From Chloroflexota bacterium (lineage in GTDB: Bacteria; Chloroflexota; Dehalococcoidia; JACPPY01), in NCBI GenBank assembly GCA_016189825.1, contig JACPRR010000050.1, positions 1 through 6,580 on the forward strand: DNA of 6,580 bases, written 5' to 3'. Of this stretch, positions 5,128-6,580 are shown piece after piece (within the stretch, counting starts at the first letter, position 1; every line of letters begins with the position of its first letter). The position numbers and the translations under genes were made by a program. A model generated the notes under the pieces. It saw only the letters and a list, made by a program, of their open reading frames with translations, was not told where the DNA came from and ran no database searches.

Positions 5128-5985
5128 ATGGGCTCGTTGCTTACCAGGAGGGAACTGCTGAAATGGATGGGAGTGGGCGGCGCCAGTCTGGCAGCCGCGA
5201 GCCTCATCATCCCCAAGTTCGCCAGCGCAGCCGATAAGGTCCAGCCAAACGCCGCAGCGACTGCACAGAGGCTGAGGCGCTGGACGATGATAATCGATCT
5301 GCGGCGCTGTGACGGCTGTATTGGGTTGAACATGGCGCCGCAATGCACGCAGGCATGCATACTGGGCCACCAGTTGCCAGAGGGCATGCAGTTCATTCAG
5401 GTTTTCGAATACGACTTACCTAGAGGTGGCACCTACTTCCTTCCCGCGCCGTGCATGCAATGCCAGAACGCCCCGTGCCTGAATGTGTGCCCGGTAGGCG
5501 CCACCTTTGCCACACCTGAAGGGGTAGTGCTGATCGACCAGCAGCGCTGTATTGGTTGTCGCATCTGCATGGCGGCGTGCCCCTACTCGCGGCGCTTCTT
5601 CAACTGGGGTACGCCCAAGCAGCCTGCCGCGGCGGCAACGCAGAAATACGACCTGGACATGCAGACACCTGCCATCAAGGGGACGGTAATGAAGTGCAGC
5701 TTCTGCCAGAACCTGGCGAGGACAGGGCTCGTTCCCTACTGCGCCTCGGGATGCCCCCGTAAGGCGATCTACTACGGCGACCTCGAGGAGGACCTTGCCA
5801 CCAATACGAAGGAGGTCATCCAGGTCTCGACATTCCTGGCGCACAACCAGGGGTTCCGCCTCAAGGAGGAACTTAACACGCAGCCCCGCGTGTACTACAT
5901 ACCCGGGCATGGCGAGGCGGTTGGCCGGTCACCGTACCAGAACGGCTTGAAACAGGTCACCTGGCCCTGGGGAGGGAAGTCATGA
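5128..5985 (+). CDS. Tat-exported ferredoxin-type 4x[4Fe-4S] electron-transfer subunit (NrfC/HybA/PsrB-like)
   Basis: A 285-residue protein. ATG 5128 is preferred, though GGAGG at 5111-5115 is rather far; an in-frame GTG at 5119 is possible but only three bases from that site. The N-terminus has a twin-arginine signal (TRRELLKW at 6-13, a hydrophobic stretch to about 28, and ASA/A at 32-35), so the folded protein should act outside the cytoplasmic membrane. Sixteen cysteines form four groups: 61/64/73/77, 109/112/117/121, 141/144/147/151 and 190/193/205/209, as in the subunits that wire a molybdopterin or other catalytic subunit to a membrane quinone subunit. The first group (C-x2-C-x8-C-x3-C) has a longer loop than the common C-x2-C-x2-C-x3-C. 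It overlaps the next gene, an NrfD-type membrane subunit, by four bases. The catalytic partner is not in the window, so the substrate is unknown. Confidence 0.92.
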   Translation: MGSLLTRRELLKWMGVGGASLAAASLIIPKFASAADKVQPNAAATAQRLRRWTMIIDLRRCDGCIGLNMAPQCTQACILGHQLPEGMQFIQVFEYDLPRGGTYFLPAPCMQCQNAPCLNVCPVGATFATPEGVVLIDQQRCIGCRICMAACPYSRRFFNWGTPKQPAAAATQKYDLDMQTPAIKGTVMKCSFCQNLARTGLVPYCASGCPRKAIYYGDLEEDLATNTKEVIQVSTFLAHNQGFRLKEELNTQPRVYYIPGHGEAVGRSPYQNGLKQVTWPWGGKS

Positions 5986-6580
5986 GCGCGGCTGAAGGCA
6001 AGACCCACGAGCAGTTCGGCGAGCGGCTGGAGAGGACGGTGCTGGCGCCGTTGACCAAGACCGGCCCGATCTATCGAGTCGTAGTGCTAGGACTGGCCCT
6101 CATCGTGGCCTGGGGCATCTACGCGTTCTCAGTGCAATACCGTAACGGGCTCGTCGTCACCGGCATGAGGGACTACATCTCATGGGGCCTGTACATCGCG
6201 AGCTTCGTGTTCTTCATCGGCATCAGCCATGCCGGCACGCTTATCTCGGCAATTCTCAGGGTGACCCAGGCCGGCTGGCGCACGCCGGTGACGCGCATGG
6301 CGGAGTTCATCACCGTGGTCGCACTATCAGTCGGCGGCCTGATGCCGGTTATCGACATGGGTCGTCCCGAGCGCGTGCTCTACATCATCCAGTGGGGCCG
6401 CTGGTCCTCGCCTATTACCTGGGACATACTCGCTATCAGCACCTACCTTACCGGCAGCGCCATTTACCTGTTCCTGCCCATGATACCGGACCTGGCGCTA
6501 TGCCGGGACAGGCTGGGCAAGAAGACATCAGGGTTCAAGCGGACACTCTATCGAATACTCTCCGTGGGTTGGAAAGGCTC
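5982..6580 (+). CDS. NrfD/PsrC family membrane subunit, ActC-like (3' end outside window)
   Basis: The first 199 residues of a polytopic quinone-interacting subunit, starting at ATG 5982 inside the previous stop (ATGA overlap), with GGAGGGAAG just upstream. Hydrophobic helices occur at about 32-52, 66-92, 105-125 and 146-168; full-length relatives have eight to ten, so roughly half is missing. Residues MRDYISWGLYIASFVFFIGISHAGTLISAIL (62-92), the AEF motif at 107-109, WSSPITWDILAISTY and SVGWKG resemble ActC of alternative complex III and related NrfD proteins more than the short PsrC type. Asp64, His83 and Glu108 are candidates for quinol or proton handling by analogy. With the exported iron-sulfur subunit it would pass electrons between the quinone pool and an external catalytic subunit. 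The direction and substrate cannot be told. The family call is secure; the ActC-like placement is from recalled motifs. Confidence 0.92.
   Translation, partial: MSAAEGKTHEQFGERLERTVLAPLTKTGPIYRVVVLGLALIVAWGIYAFSVQYRNGLVVTGMRDYISWGLYIASFVFFIGISHAGTLISAILRVTQAGWRTPVTRMAEFITVVALSVGGLMPVIDMGRPERVLYIIQWGRWSSPITWDILAISTYLTGSAIYLFLPMIPDLALCRDRLGKKTSGFKRTLYRILSVGWKG

Noticed and set aside
4342..5370. A 342-codon open frame on the minus strand opposite the slipin and FeS genes
   Set aside because: It mirrors two certain genes, has a His/Arg/Leu-rich composition typical of antisense translation of GC-rich codons, and shows no domain or ribosome site.

Overview
This is a window of roughly 60% GC bacterial DNA with every supported gene on the + strand. 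The gene set (receiver domains with an EDNPADARL start, an ActC-like NrfD protein) and the TCATTCTGA/GAAGAATC palindromic repeat suggest a Chloroflexota, possibly Dehalococcoidia-like, environmental genome. That placement is an inference from recalled patterns, not a database result.

Region 1 (1-2538) is a signalling cluster. It starts with the C-terminal part of a histidine kinase. Three bases after its stop begins a response regulator in which a receiver is fused to a cytochrome b5-like haem-binding domain and a four-helix DUF2231-like membrane domain. Next, after 64 bases, comes a second response regulator whose closely similar receiver is fused to a hemerythrin/HHE-like putative di-iron domain. 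One kinase may therefore signal to two paralogous receivers, one with a haem and membrane output and one with a di-iron output. This is the most unusual part of the window.

Region 2 (2539-3130) holds no convincing gene. It contains palindromes, an outer inverted-repeat element of about 265 bp, and a 132 bp MITE-like inverted-repeat element inserted into a hairpin of the outer one, flanked by an apparent target duplication. A terminator-like hairpin, a 7-bp dyad and a weak promoter candidate follow.

Region 3 (3131-6580) looks like one operon. It encodes a degenerate-receiver protein with a hydrophobic C-terminal tail, a stand-alone cyclic-nucleotide-binding-fold protein with an atypical phosphate-binding cassette, a slipin/stomatin-like SPFH membrane protein, a Tat-exported four-cluster ferredoxin subunit, and an ActC/NrfD-type quinol-interacting membrane subunit. 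The last overlaps its neighbour by 4 bp and runs off the window. The final two genes are the electron-transfer and membrane modules of a CISM-type quinone-linked oxidoreductase. No catalytic subunit is visible here, so the substrate is unknown. The three preceding genes could regulate or scaffold this complex, but that is inferred only from gene order and spacing.
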